Source: a virus. From it: 29,821 bases of DNA. Below are positions 8,099-15,026 of this stretch, one piece after another. Under the pieces are notes generated by a model that saw only the letters and a program-made list of their open reading frames with translations, was not told the DNA's origin and ran no database searches. The stretch is from positions 1-29,821 of the IMG/VR virus record IMGVR_UViG_3300022209_000011. The stretch is one strand, 5' to 3'. Positions within the stretch are counted from its first letter, which is position 1. Each line of letters starts with the position of its first letter. Position numbers and translations under genes: made by a program.

Positions 8099-8654
8099 CG
8101 CACTACTAGCCGCCAGCGAAACGGATGCCGCTCAGGTCGTCACGCTTCGTGAGGCCAAAGCGCACCTGCGGATCACGCTCGACGCTGAAGACGACCGCAC
8201 CATGGTGGAGCTCGACGCCGCGATATCCTGGGCGGCCGACTACATGCGCCGGCCCGTGCGCCGCACGCAATACACACTATCGATGCCGACCTGGGACCGG
8301 CTCCGAAACAATCGCGCGGGAGTGCACCTGCGCGGCTATGTCGCCTCGGTCGATTCGATCGAGTACACCGACTCAGCCGGCACGCTGCAGACCATCGCCA
8401 GCAGCGTGTATGAGGTCAAGACCGGAACGCACCACGCGGAAGTGCGCGAGCTTCCCAACCAGTCATGGCCTGGGCTTAACGAATACATGGAAGCCGTCAA
8501 GGTCACGTATACGGCCGGCTACACGCAGGCCGACGTGCCGTTCCCGATCAAGCAGGCGATTCTGCTCAAGCTCGAGCACATTCACGATGACTCAGCGGCA
8601 GCCCTATCGAGCGCTGAGTCTCTTTGCATGGCGTGGATACTGCCGCCGTGGTAG
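8091..8654 (+). CDS. Head-tail connector, gp6/phiE125 gp8-like
   Basis: Adaptor protein that docks under the portal. The 187-residue product begins with the family-typical VTLREAKAHLRI (residues 17-28), followed by an acidic DAEDDRTMVELDAAISWAAD helix, a beta-rich middle (GYVASVDSIEYTDSAGTLQ) and a VTYTAGY segment before a final helix VPFPIKQAILLKLEHI. This order is that of the gp6-like head-tail connector and phiE125 gp8 family. The C-terminus overlaps the next gene. It resumes the normal head-to-tail gene order after the glycan cassette. Confidence 0.9.
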   Translation: MSNALLAASETDAAQVVTLREAKAHLRITLDAEDDRTMVELDAAISWAADYMRRPVRRTQYTLSMPTWDRLRNNRAGVHLRGYVASVDSIEYTDSAGTLQTIASSVYEVKTGTHHAEVRELPNQSWPGLNEYMEAVKVTYTAGYTQADVPFPIKQAILLKLEHIHDDSAAALSSAESLCMAWILPPW

Positions 8655-8983
8655 CGGAGACGGTTGCACTGTTACGCGAGCGCGTTGACATTGAAAGTGC
8701 GGCGAGCGTGTCAGACGGCGCCGGCGGCCAGACCATTACTTGGTCAGCCGAGCATTCATCGGTCCCGGCCATGGTCCGTCCAGTGAAGGGCCGCGAGGGC
8801 GAATCACTGGGCCGAGAAACGAGCATTCAGACCTATCTAGTCACGGTGCGCCACGGCTACACGGTGACCACCAGGCACCGGCTGCTATGGGGCTCAACTT
8901 ATCTCAATATCCGAAGTGTGGAGAATCGCGACCTGCGCAACCGATTCTTGACGATGGAATGCGAGGTCGGCTTTGGCACGTAG
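8633..8983 (+). CDS. Head-tail adaptor / head closure protein
   Basis: A small beta-barrel protein of the SPP1 gp16 / Phage_H_T_join type that seals the connector after packaging. Features visible are LRERVDIESAASVSDGAGGQ near the N-terminus, a central TYLVTVRHGYTVTTRHRLLW strand pair and the final WGSTYLNIRSVENRDLRNRF segment, a pattern shared by head-tail joining proteins. About 116 residues, normal for the family. GTG 8633 is used as start, with TTG 8624 as an alternative; both overlap the connector end. The next start overlaps its stop. Confidence 0.85.
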   Translation: MDTAAVVAETVALLRERVDIESAASVSDGAGGQTITWSAEHSSVPAMVRPVKGREGESLGRETSIQTYLVTVRHGYTVTTRHRLLWGSTYLNIRSVENRDLRNRFLTMECEVGFGT

Positions 8984-9416
8984 AAAGCAGCGCATCTTCG
9001 GCGCGAGCCGGCTACGGCGGAAGCTGGCCGCTATGCCGGGCGAAATCAATAAAGACCTGAAAGAAGTTATTCAGTACCACAGCCGGGTGTATCTGTCGGC
9101 GCTTCAGGCGGCCACGCCTTACTCGACCGATCTGCCGCTGGTGAGCCGCGGGCGTGCGCGGGGTCACCTGCGCGATGCCTTCGAGATCAAGACGGCCAGG
9201 AATGGCCTGGCGGCGCGGATCGGCCTATTCGGCAAGCGCAATCGATCGTTGTTTTATTACCTGCTGTTCCTTGAGTTCGGCACCAAAAAGACGGCGCGCC
9301 AGGCTTTCGTGTTCCCGACTTGGCGCAGCCGGCGACCCGCAGCGCAGCGCGCCGTCAAACGGGCCACGATTGTCGCGCTTCGCCGAGTAGCGGGCCGGAA
9401 GTATTCGGATGGCTGA
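8973..9416 (+). CDS. HK97 gp10-like neck/tail completion protein
   Basis: A 147-residue basic protein of the HK97 gp10 family. It has an N-terminal FGASRLRRKLAAMP helix, a VIQYHSRVYLSALQAATPYS helix, a central GHLRDAFEIKTARNG turn, and the diagnostic FYYLLFLEFGTKKTARQAFV with a trailing FPTWRS. Position between head closure and the DUF3168 tail terminator is exactly as in HK97-like phages. Translation probably starts at TTG 8973, which overlaps the previous gene by 11 bases. Members help connect the head to the tail. Confidence 0.9.
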   Translation: MARRKQRIFGASRLRRKLAAMPGEINKDLKEVIQYHSRVYLSALQAATPYSTDLPLVSRGRARGHLRDAFEIKTARNGLAARIGLFGKRNRSLFYYLLFLEFGTKKTARQAFVFPTWRSRRPAAQRAVKRATIVALRRVAGRKYSDG

Positions 9417-9789
9417 CGGCGGCCTGGCAGTTCAGACGGCCATCTTCGCGGCGCTCGACGCGGCGCTGTCGGTCTCGGTGTACGACCACGTGCCGCAGGA
9501 TGAAGCGGCGCCCTTTGTCTCGATCGGCCAGGACGTGGCCACCATCGAGGAAACGAAGACGCGCTACGGCGTAGAGCACACTGTCGAGGTTAATATATAC
9601 TCAAGTCAGCGAGGCTTGAGCCAAGTCAAGACGATCATGGGCCAAGTGTACGATGCGCTGCACCGGGTCCAGTTGACGGTGACGGGCTTCGACTCTTCGC
9701 CGCCGGTTTATGACTTCAGCGCGTCATTCATCGAGCCGGATGGCTCGCGGGGCGTGATTCGATTTACAGTTAGGACTCAGACGGAGTAA
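9409..9789 (+). CDS. Tail terminator, DUF3168-like
   Basis: A 126-residue protein with the DUF3168 pattern: AVQTAIFAALDAALSVSVYD at the N-terminus, VPQDEAAPFVSIGQDVA, then a THTV-like strand (VEHTVEVNIYSSQRGLSQVK) and a LHRVQLTVTGFDSS segment. The family caps the growing tail tube at the head-proximal end. Seven bases before the tube gene, overlapping the previous gene by eight. Length is close to the usual 120-135 residues. Confidence 0.9.
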   Translation: MADGGLAVQTAIFAALDAALSVSVYDHVPQDEAAPFVSIGQDVATIEETKTRYGVEHTVEVNIYSSQRGLSQVKTIMGQVYDALHRVQLTVTGFDSSPPVYDFSASFIEPDGSRGVIRFTVRTQTE

Positions 9790-9795
9790 AGACAA

Positions 9796-10236
9796 ATGGC
9801 AGAGCAATTAGGCCAAGACTTTAGAGTGTTCAAAGGCGATGGCGCTTCGCCGGAAGTCTTTACCGAGATCGCCGGTCAGCGCGGCCTGACTCGCGACATA
9901 TCCACCAACCTGATCGATCAGTCGAGCAAGAGCGCGGGTCTGTTCGGATTGCAAACGCCGGGCCGGAAACAGATCACCTTTTCGGTGACGGGTGTCCGAG
10001 ACCTGCCGGATGCGTCGGGCCTCGAGGCCGTCTATGCGCAACAAGCCGGCAGCTCTTCGCAAGTGGCGGCGAACTATCGGGTTATGAATACAGGCGTCAG
10101 CCCGAATACCACGGTATTCGAAGCATCAATGTACGTCTCGAACTTCTCGCAGGACGATGACGACCAGGATTCCGGCGGCTACAGCTTCCAGCTGACGCTG
10201 GCCGCGGCGCCTACCACGGATGATCTGACGCCGTAA
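9796..10236 (+). CDS. Major tail tube protein, TP901-1/GTA-like
   Basis: A 146-residue protein predicted to stack in rings to make the tail tube. It has the family's opening QDFRVFKGDG, then FTEIAGQRGLTRDISTNLID, a KQITFSVTGVRDLP strand, and a C-terminal GYSFQLTLAAA. This matches the TP901-1 major tail protein family used by GTAs and many siphophages. Preceded by AAAGAC six bases before ATG. It is followed by the tail assembly chaperone, whose start overlaps the stop by one base (TAATG). Confidence 0.9.
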   Translation: MAEQLGQDFRVFKGDGASPEVFTEIAGQRGLTRDISTNLIDQSSKSAGLFGLQTPGRKQITFSVTGVRDLPDASGLEAVYAQQAGSSSQVAANYRVMNTGVSPNTTVFEASMYVSNFSQDDDDQDSGGYSFQLTLAAAPTTDDLTP

Positions 10237-10622
10237 TGACGGCCGCGAATCCTGAGCGCGGCGAGGTCGAGATCGAGCTTGGCGGAAAAGCCTATCCGAT
10301 GCGCCCATCCTATCGGGCGCTGAAAGAGATCGAGGCCACCACGGGCCGGCCGATCATGGGCTTATTGCTGGACGGCCGCGAGGGCGGCTTTAGGGTCTCT
10401 GACCTGGCCGCCGTGGTCACCGCCGGCATTCAAGAGGCGGGCCGCAGCCGCAACGACTCCATGCTGAAGGGTGTCAATGTCGAAAAGATCGGCGAGCTGA
10501 TCTATGAACAGGGGCTTTATGAAGCTGCCGGCCCGGTGGTCGAGTTCCTAATCAACGCCTGCGAGGGGGGAGCGAAGCCGGCGACCGGCAAAAAAAAAGC
10601 GGAGCCAAGCGGGAAGGCATAG
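10236..10622 (+). CDS. Tail assembly chaperone, short form (GTA TAC-like)
   Basis: The 128-residue product opens GEVEIELGGKAYPMRPSYRA and continues LKEIEATTGRPIMGLLLDG, the pattern of the GTA-type tail assembly chaperone family. These proteins bind the tape measure and keep it soluble while the tube polymerises. The gene ends with a run of nine A residues at 10590-10598, read AAA AAA AAA in frame, followed by AEPSGKA and a stop. Slippage there would give the long form described in the next entry, as in lambda G/GT. Ribosomes that do not slip make this form. Confidence 0.85.
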   Translation: MTAANPERGEVEIELGGKAYPMRPSYRALKEIEATTGRPIMGLLLDGREGGFRVSDLAAVVTAGIQEAGRSRNDSMLKGVNVEKIGELIYEQGLYEAAGPVVEFLINACEGGAKPATGKKKAEPSGKA

Positions 10623-10756
10623 AATATAGGCGGTTAATGGGGATCGCTGGCGCGGCTTTCCACTGGTCGCCCGATGAGTTTTGGAGCTGCACGCCGCATG
10701 AGTTCGCCGCAACGGTCGAGGGTTGGGAAGAGGTAAACGGTAGTGGCGACACTTGA
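10598..10756 (+). CDS. Frameshifted extension of tail assembly chaperone
   Basis: In the -1 frame from the A run, an uninterrupted reading of 52 codons continues to TGA at 10754-10756. It encodes GAAFHWSPDEFWSCTPHEF, a segment like the C-terminal TAC_T part of GTA-family chaperones, whose hallmark is a W-S-P-D/E-x-F-W pattern. It has no convincing independent start; ATG 10637 would give a 39-residue fragment. A -1 slip on A-AAA-AAA at 10592-10598 would yield one 173-residue protein. It overlaps the tape measure start by 14 bases. Seen: open frame and slippery run. Inference: programmed slippage. Confidence 0.75.
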   Translation, partial: SGAKREGIEYRRLMGIAGAAFHWSPDEFWSCTPHEFAATVEGWEEVNGSGDT

Positions 10757-12395
10757 CGAATTAGTCGTAAGAATCGACGCTTCGACCGAGCTGCTACGGC
10801 GCGAGCTCAAGAAAGGCGAGCAGGGCGTGGACAAGTTCCGCCGCACCAACGACCGCCACTTGAACCGAATCAATCAGCGATACAGCGCGCTTGGCTCTAC
10901 CATCAAGCGCGCAATGGCCGGCTTCGTGGCCGCGCTTAGCGTTAGGGCGCTGACCCAGTTCGCCCGATCGGCGATTGCCGCCGGCGACAACATTGCCAAA
11001 GCCTCAGCCACCGCCGGCATTGCCGCGGAAAATCTGCAAGAGCTCCGCTTTGCCTTTAGCCAGCTCGCCGGCACCACAGACAAAGAGGTCGACGAATCGA
11101 TCCGTCGATTCAATCGCCGGCTCGGCCTGGCCATTCAGGGCATGGGCGAGGCCAAGGCCACTTTCGAATTGATGGGCGTAGGCTTTCGGGACGGCTCCGA
11201 CAACATCCGGCAGACCGACGACGTACTGAACGAAGTGCTCGGCAAGCTCGCCGCGATTGAAAGCGACTCGGTTCGGGCCGCCCGGGCGTCACAGGTCTTT
11301 GGCGAGGATGCAGGACCGAGGCTCGCGGCCGCGCTCGGCCAGGGTATCGACGCCATGCAGGCGCTGCGCGATGAAGTGCCGGGCGTAATCAGCAACGAAA
11401 ACGTAAAGATCGCGGAACAGCTTACCGATCAATTCGACGTCATGGCGCGAACCGTGGGCGGGCGGCTGACTAATTCATTTATCGAAGCGGCCGCGAAGCT
11501 CGGCGACCTGCTGGGCCTTATCGAGCTCGACCCGGAAACGCAAAAGCTCTTACAGATTCGCGACCAGCGTCAGCTGATATCGAACCTGGAAACGGCCGAC
11601 GCGCTGGGGTCGCTGGGCGGAAATATCATCCTGTTGGAACGAGCTCGGGAACAACTCGCCGCGTATCAGCGTGAGCTAAGGGCGATTCAGCTGGTGACGC
11701 CATTTGGCGAAAGGGCAACGCGCAATAGGGCCGCCGGCGGCGGCAGCGGCGACGCCAGGGCCAATCAGCTTGCGGCCTTCGGTGACTTCTCGGGCAACTT
11801 TATGTCAGAGATGGGCGCGCTCGAAGCCGAGGAAACGGCCAGACTAAAGGCTCGCCAGGACGCGCATATCGAAATGGTGAATAGGCTATTCGATGAGCTC
11901 GACTTAAAGACGGAAGAGTCGACAGAGAAGCTAACCGGCAAATGGGAGACCATCGGGCAGTCGATGAACTTCTCGATTCGAAACGCCATGAGCAATGCTT
12001 TTCTCGGCATCGAGCAGGACTTCGGCGATACGATCCGGCGCATGATTGCCGACTGGGTGGCACAGCAAGCCCTTATCGGCATTGCCAGCAGCTTCACCGG
12101 CGGTGGCGGCTTTGCGAATTTTATGCAGGGTGTAGCGGGCGCGCGCGCACACGGCGGCCCAGTGAGCGGCGGCCGGTCCTATCTGGTGGGCGAGCGCGGC
12201 CCGGAAATCTTCACGCCGAATATGAGTGGCCAGATTGCAGCCAACGGGTCCGGTGGTGGGGTCAGCATCGTTAATCAGATCGACGCACGCGGCGCCGACC
12301 CATCCACTATGTCGCGGCTGCAGGTCGCTTTAGACCAGCGGGATCGTCAGCTGATCGCGCAGGTCGCCGATATGCGCAGCAGGGGCCAGATATGA
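10743..12395 (+). CDS. Tail tape measure protein
   Basis: Sets tail length and is ejected with the DNA. The 550-residue protein begins with GTG and has long helical stretches (ELLRRELKKGEQGVDKFRRT), a small hydrophobic run (MAGFVAALSVRALTQFA, about 59-75), an AAGDNIAKASATAGIAAENL segment typical of tape measures, and the C-terminal signature ARAHGGPVSGGRSYLVGERG followed by PEIFTP. At roughly 1.5 angstrom per residue it predicts a tail of around 80 nm, short for a siphovirus. Its C-terminus overlaps the distal tail gene by four bases. Confidence 0.95.
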   Translation: MATLDELVVRIDASTELLRRELKKGEQGVDKFRRTNDRHLNRINQRYSALGSTIKRAMAGFVAALSVRALTQFARSAIAAGDNIAKASATAGIAAENLQELRFAFSQLAGTTDKEVDESIRRFNRRLGLAIQGMGEAKATFELMGVGFRDGSDNIRQTDDVLNEVLGKLAAIESDSVRAARASQVFGEDAGPRLAAALGQGIDAMQALRDEVPGVISNENVKIAEQLTDQFDVMARTVGGRLTNSFIEAAAKLGDLLGLIELDPETQKLLQIRDQRQLISNLETADALGSLGGNIILLERAREQLAAYQRELRAIQLVTPFGERATRNRAAGGGSGDARANQLAAFGDFSGNFMSEMGALEAEETARLKARQDAHIEMVNRLFDELDLKTEESTEKLTGKWETIGQSMNFSIRNAMSNAFLGIEQDFGDTIRRMIADWVAQQALIGIASSFTGGGGFANFMQGVAGARAHGGPVSGGRSYLVGERGPEIFTPNMSGQIAANGSGGGVSIVNQIDARGADPSTMSRLQVALDQRDRQLIAQVADMRSRGQI

Positions 12396-13990
12396 GCGTC
12401 ATTCCGTATCCGCACATTGAGCCGAAAGGTGGTGGCGTTTGGGTCACCACGGAATTGATGAGCAATACCGGGCAGTTTGCCAGCGTGTTGACCGGCGCTA
12501 TACAGACGGTGCAGCGGCTGGGGTCTCGCTGGTCTTTTACCGTCAACTACACCGACCTATCGGCCGACGATGCGGCGCGTATCACTCAATTTCTGGCGGC
12601 CTGCGACGGCATGGCCAATCGATTCTATCTGCCAGTGTGGGGCTACACGCTGCGCGGTGCCTGGCCTGGGTCTGAGCTGTTTTCAAATGGCAGTTTTGCA
12701 AGTGGCACCACGTCGTGGACTGTCGACGCCGATGGCACGCTGTCTGCGCCCGATTTGGTGGGCCGGCTAACCCATGATGTCGGCGGCGCGCAATCATCGA
12801 TCGGTCAGAGCGTGACCATTGCACAGGGCGTTCCTTATGCCTTGAGATCGATTATCCATGACGGCCGAGACAGCGCCGGATTGAATCTTGGGGTCTTTGT
12901 CGATGGTGGTGACGTGTCATTCAGTAACTACTCGACGACGGCACGCGGGCTTGTTGCTTCCAGCCTGGTCGGCGATACGGCAGGCGCTAATAGCCAGTTC
13001 CCGCTGGTGTTCCCAACCACGGGCGCCTTCCGTGCCGGCGACTATGCCGAGTGCTCCCTGGCATCGTTTGCGCGCTGCGCATTAGTCGACAACGGGCCTA
13101 ACGCGCTGATCTATTCGGATCAGATCGATAACGCGGCCTGGACGAAAACGCGCGCGACGATCACGGCCAACTCCGACGTTGCGCCAGACGGCACCACGAC
13201 AGCCGACACGCTGGCCGAGGACGGGACCGCTACGCAGACGCACCACGCACAACAGGCCGTCACGATCGATGCCGCTGTCGATACCGATATCTCTTTTTCT
13301 TGTTTCATCAAGGCGGACAATCGGACCTGGGCCGAGTTGATGCTGATCGAGGGCACGGGGTCGACGACCGCGCAGGCTTTCTTTAATTTGTCGGCTGGCA
13401 CGGTGGGCTCGGTCGGAACCGGCGCGAACTGGGCCGATACGCGGGCCTTCATTGCCGACGCCGGGAACGGCTGGTACTACTGCACGTTAGTCGCGCGCAA
13501 GACCAATGCCGCCACGGCGCTGACCGGCAGAATCCTGGCAGCCGAAGCGGACGCCGATGCCATATTCAGCGGGTTGACACAAGACTCGATCTTGCTATGG
13601 CGCGCGACACTGGCCGAGGGGTCGGGCGTACCGACCCGCCCCGTTCAAACGGTCGCCACGGCAGACTCAGACGGCACGGCACAGACCGGCGGGGCGCTTC
13701 ACGTCAAGGGGCTGCCGGTATCGACCGACGCGCTACTGGTTGCGGGCGACTGGGTGCAGATCGGCGACCAGCTCTCGCGGGTCCGGGCGCCGCTCAACTC
13801 CGACGCATCGGGGCTCGGCCATCTGCAGGTCGATCCGTGGGTCCGGGTGTCACCGGCAGACAGCGCGCCAGTCTTTATCACTAACCCGGTCGGTAAATTC
13901 TTGCTGGACTCTTCATCGATCAGTTTTCAAACCAAAGCGGGCTGCCTGACGGACGTCAGCTTCACCTGCATGGAAGACGTCGCCGTATGA
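12392..13990 (+). CDS. Distal tail protein with inserted sugar-binding-like domains
   Basis: The N-terminal 90 residues (LGSRWSFTVNYTDLSADDAA, then RFYLPVWGYTLRGAWPG) and the C-terminal 100 residues (VAGDWVQIGDQLSRVRAPLN, VSPADSAPVF, VGKFLLDSSSISF) together form the usual small tail-tip protein that follows the tape measure. Between them, about residues 95-430, sit two extra beta-rich domains: one opening LFSNGSFASGTTSWTVDADG, typical of carbohydrate-binding-module-like jelly rolls, and one opening ALIYSDQIDNAAWTKTRATI, a common tail-fibre jelly-roll start. So this looks like a distal tail protein that carries its own sugar-binding arms. The 532-residue length fits a host of about 200 plus inserts. 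Confidence 0.75.
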   Translation: MSVIPYPHIEPKGGGVWVTTELMSNTGQFASVLTGAIQTVQRLGSRWSFTVNYTDLSADDAARITQFLAACDGMANRFYLPVWGYTLRGAWPGSELFSNGSFASGTTSWTVDADGTLSAPDLVGRLTHDVGGAQSSIGQSVTIAQGVPYALRSIIHDGRDSAGLNLGVFVDGGDVSFSNYSTTARGLVASSLVGDTAGANSQFPLVFPTTGAFRAGDYAECSLASFARCALVDNGPNALIYSDQIDNAAWTKTRATITANSDVAPDGTTTADTLAEDGTATQTHHAQQAVTIDAAVDTDISFSCFIKADNRTWAELMLIEGTGSTTAQAFFNLSAGTVGSVGTGANWADTRAFIADAGNGWYYCTLVARKTNAATALTGRILAAEADADAIFSGLTQDSILLWRATLAEGSGVPTRPVQTVATADSDGTAQTGGALHVKGLPVSTDALLVAGDWVQIGDQLSRVRAPLNSDASGLGHLQVDPWVRVSPADSAPVFITNPVGKFLLDSSSISFQTKAGCLTDVSFTCMEDVAV

Positions 13991-14646
13991 GCCGCGGCAT
14001 GGCAGCGGCTAACGTAACGGCGTCGGGCCTGGGCCTGGTGCGGCCCGTGACCTTCATCGAGATACAGTTCGACGCGGCCACGCTTTACGTGCACGACCAT
14101 ATTGGTAGTTTCACGTGGAACAGTCAGACGTGGACCGGCTTGGGCGCGCTCGGTGCGGTCTCGCACCTGCAAGAGTCTGACGACCGATCGCCTTATCGGG
14201 TCTCGCTGACGCTGTCAGGCATTGACGCCACCATCATCGATGAAGCGCTGAACCAGGAAATATACGAGCGGCTTGTTATTATTTACATCGGATTCATCGG
14301 TGACGACGGCGCGCTGGTGGCTGACCCGGACGAAAGGATCAGGGGTTATGCCGACAGCATGGAAGTCAGCATCGGCGGCGATACCGATACCGTCAAGCTC
14401 AACATGGAGTCGGAATTGATTCGCGACACCAAAGCCAACGGCCTGCTTTTTTCCGATGAAGACCAACAGACTTTATATGGCGGCGATACCGGCTTCCAGT
14501 TCCTGGCCCAGCTGATCGATGCGCGAATCTGGTGGGGTCCAGGCGGGATCGATGCAACGGCCGGCATTCCGTTGCAGGCGCGCGGCAACTCCGCTTTCGG
14601 GCGGGACTACCAGAATCGGCAGCGCGAGCGGGACGGGCAGGGCTAA
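13987..14646 (+). CDS. Minor tail protein, DUF2163/gpL-like
   Basis: A 219-residue protein predicted to sit in the tail tip. It has a typical N-terminal RPVTFIEIQFDAATLYVHDH, then FTWNSQTWTGLGALGAVSHL, SLTLSGIDATIIDEALNQE, and a later IRGYADSMEVSIGGDTDTVK. The W-x-W-x-G-L-G pattern and the repeated ESELI/VKLN strands are those of DUF2163/gpL-type proteins found between the distal tail gene and a peptidase-like gene. Overlaps both neighbours (ATGA upstream, TAATG downstream). Confidence 0.8.
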   Translation: MSRGMAAANVTASGLGLVRPVTFIEIQFDAATLYVHDHIGSFTWNSQTWTGLGALGAVSHLQESDDRSPYRVSLTLSGIDATIIDEALNQEIYERLVIIYIGFIGDDGALVADPDERIRGYADSMEVSIGGDTDTVKLNMESELIRDTKANGLLFSDEDQQTLYGGDTGFQFLAQLIDARIWWGPGGIDATAGIPLQARGNSAFGRDYQNRQRERDGQG

Positions 14647-15026
14647 TGCTGCCGGCCGGCTTGCTCGATCGATTCCAGTCAGGATTCAAGTATGGGTCGG
14701 TCGACTGCTGTCAGTTCGCCGCCGCCGCTTGGAAGCACTACACCGGCGAAGACTTGGCGCTCGGCTTCAGTTATTCCAGCGAGGCGGAAGCCCTTAAGCT
14801 GATCGAGGCGGCGGGATCAATGGAAGAGCTTTTGACCCGACTGATCGGCGAGCCCCGCGACGATATCCGGCAAGCCCAGGACGGCGACATTGTCTTGAGC
14901 TCGGCGCCCGGTATCGGGCCGATCGTGGGCGTGGCCGATCCGCCGATCTTTTGGGTGCTCGCCAAAAAAGGTATGGCGCCGGTGAACCTGGACAAAGCGA
15001 TTAAGGTCTGGCCGTGCCGGCAGTAG
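14646..15026 (+). CDS. NlpC/P60-like tail peptidase (DUF6950, gpK-like)
   Basis: A 126-residue protein from the ATG that overlaps the previous stop. Near the N-terminus YGSVDCCQFAAAAW (16-29) carries the DCCxFA cysteine motif of NlpC/P60-like and DUF6950 proteins, and GDIVLSSAPGIGPIVGVADP follows in the place of the usual histidine strand. The clear catalytic His of canonical NlpC/P60 is not visible, so activity is uncertain. In lambda-like and GTA-like tails, the gpK-type peptidase between gpL and gpJ helps open the peptidoglycan during infection. Confidence 0.75.
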   Translation: MLPAGLLDRFQSGFKYGSVDCCQFAAAAWKHYTGEDLALGFSYSSEAEALKLIEAAGSMEELLTRLIGEPRDDIRQAQDGDIVLSSAPGIGPIVGVADPPIFWVLAKKGMAPVNLDKAIKVWPCRQ

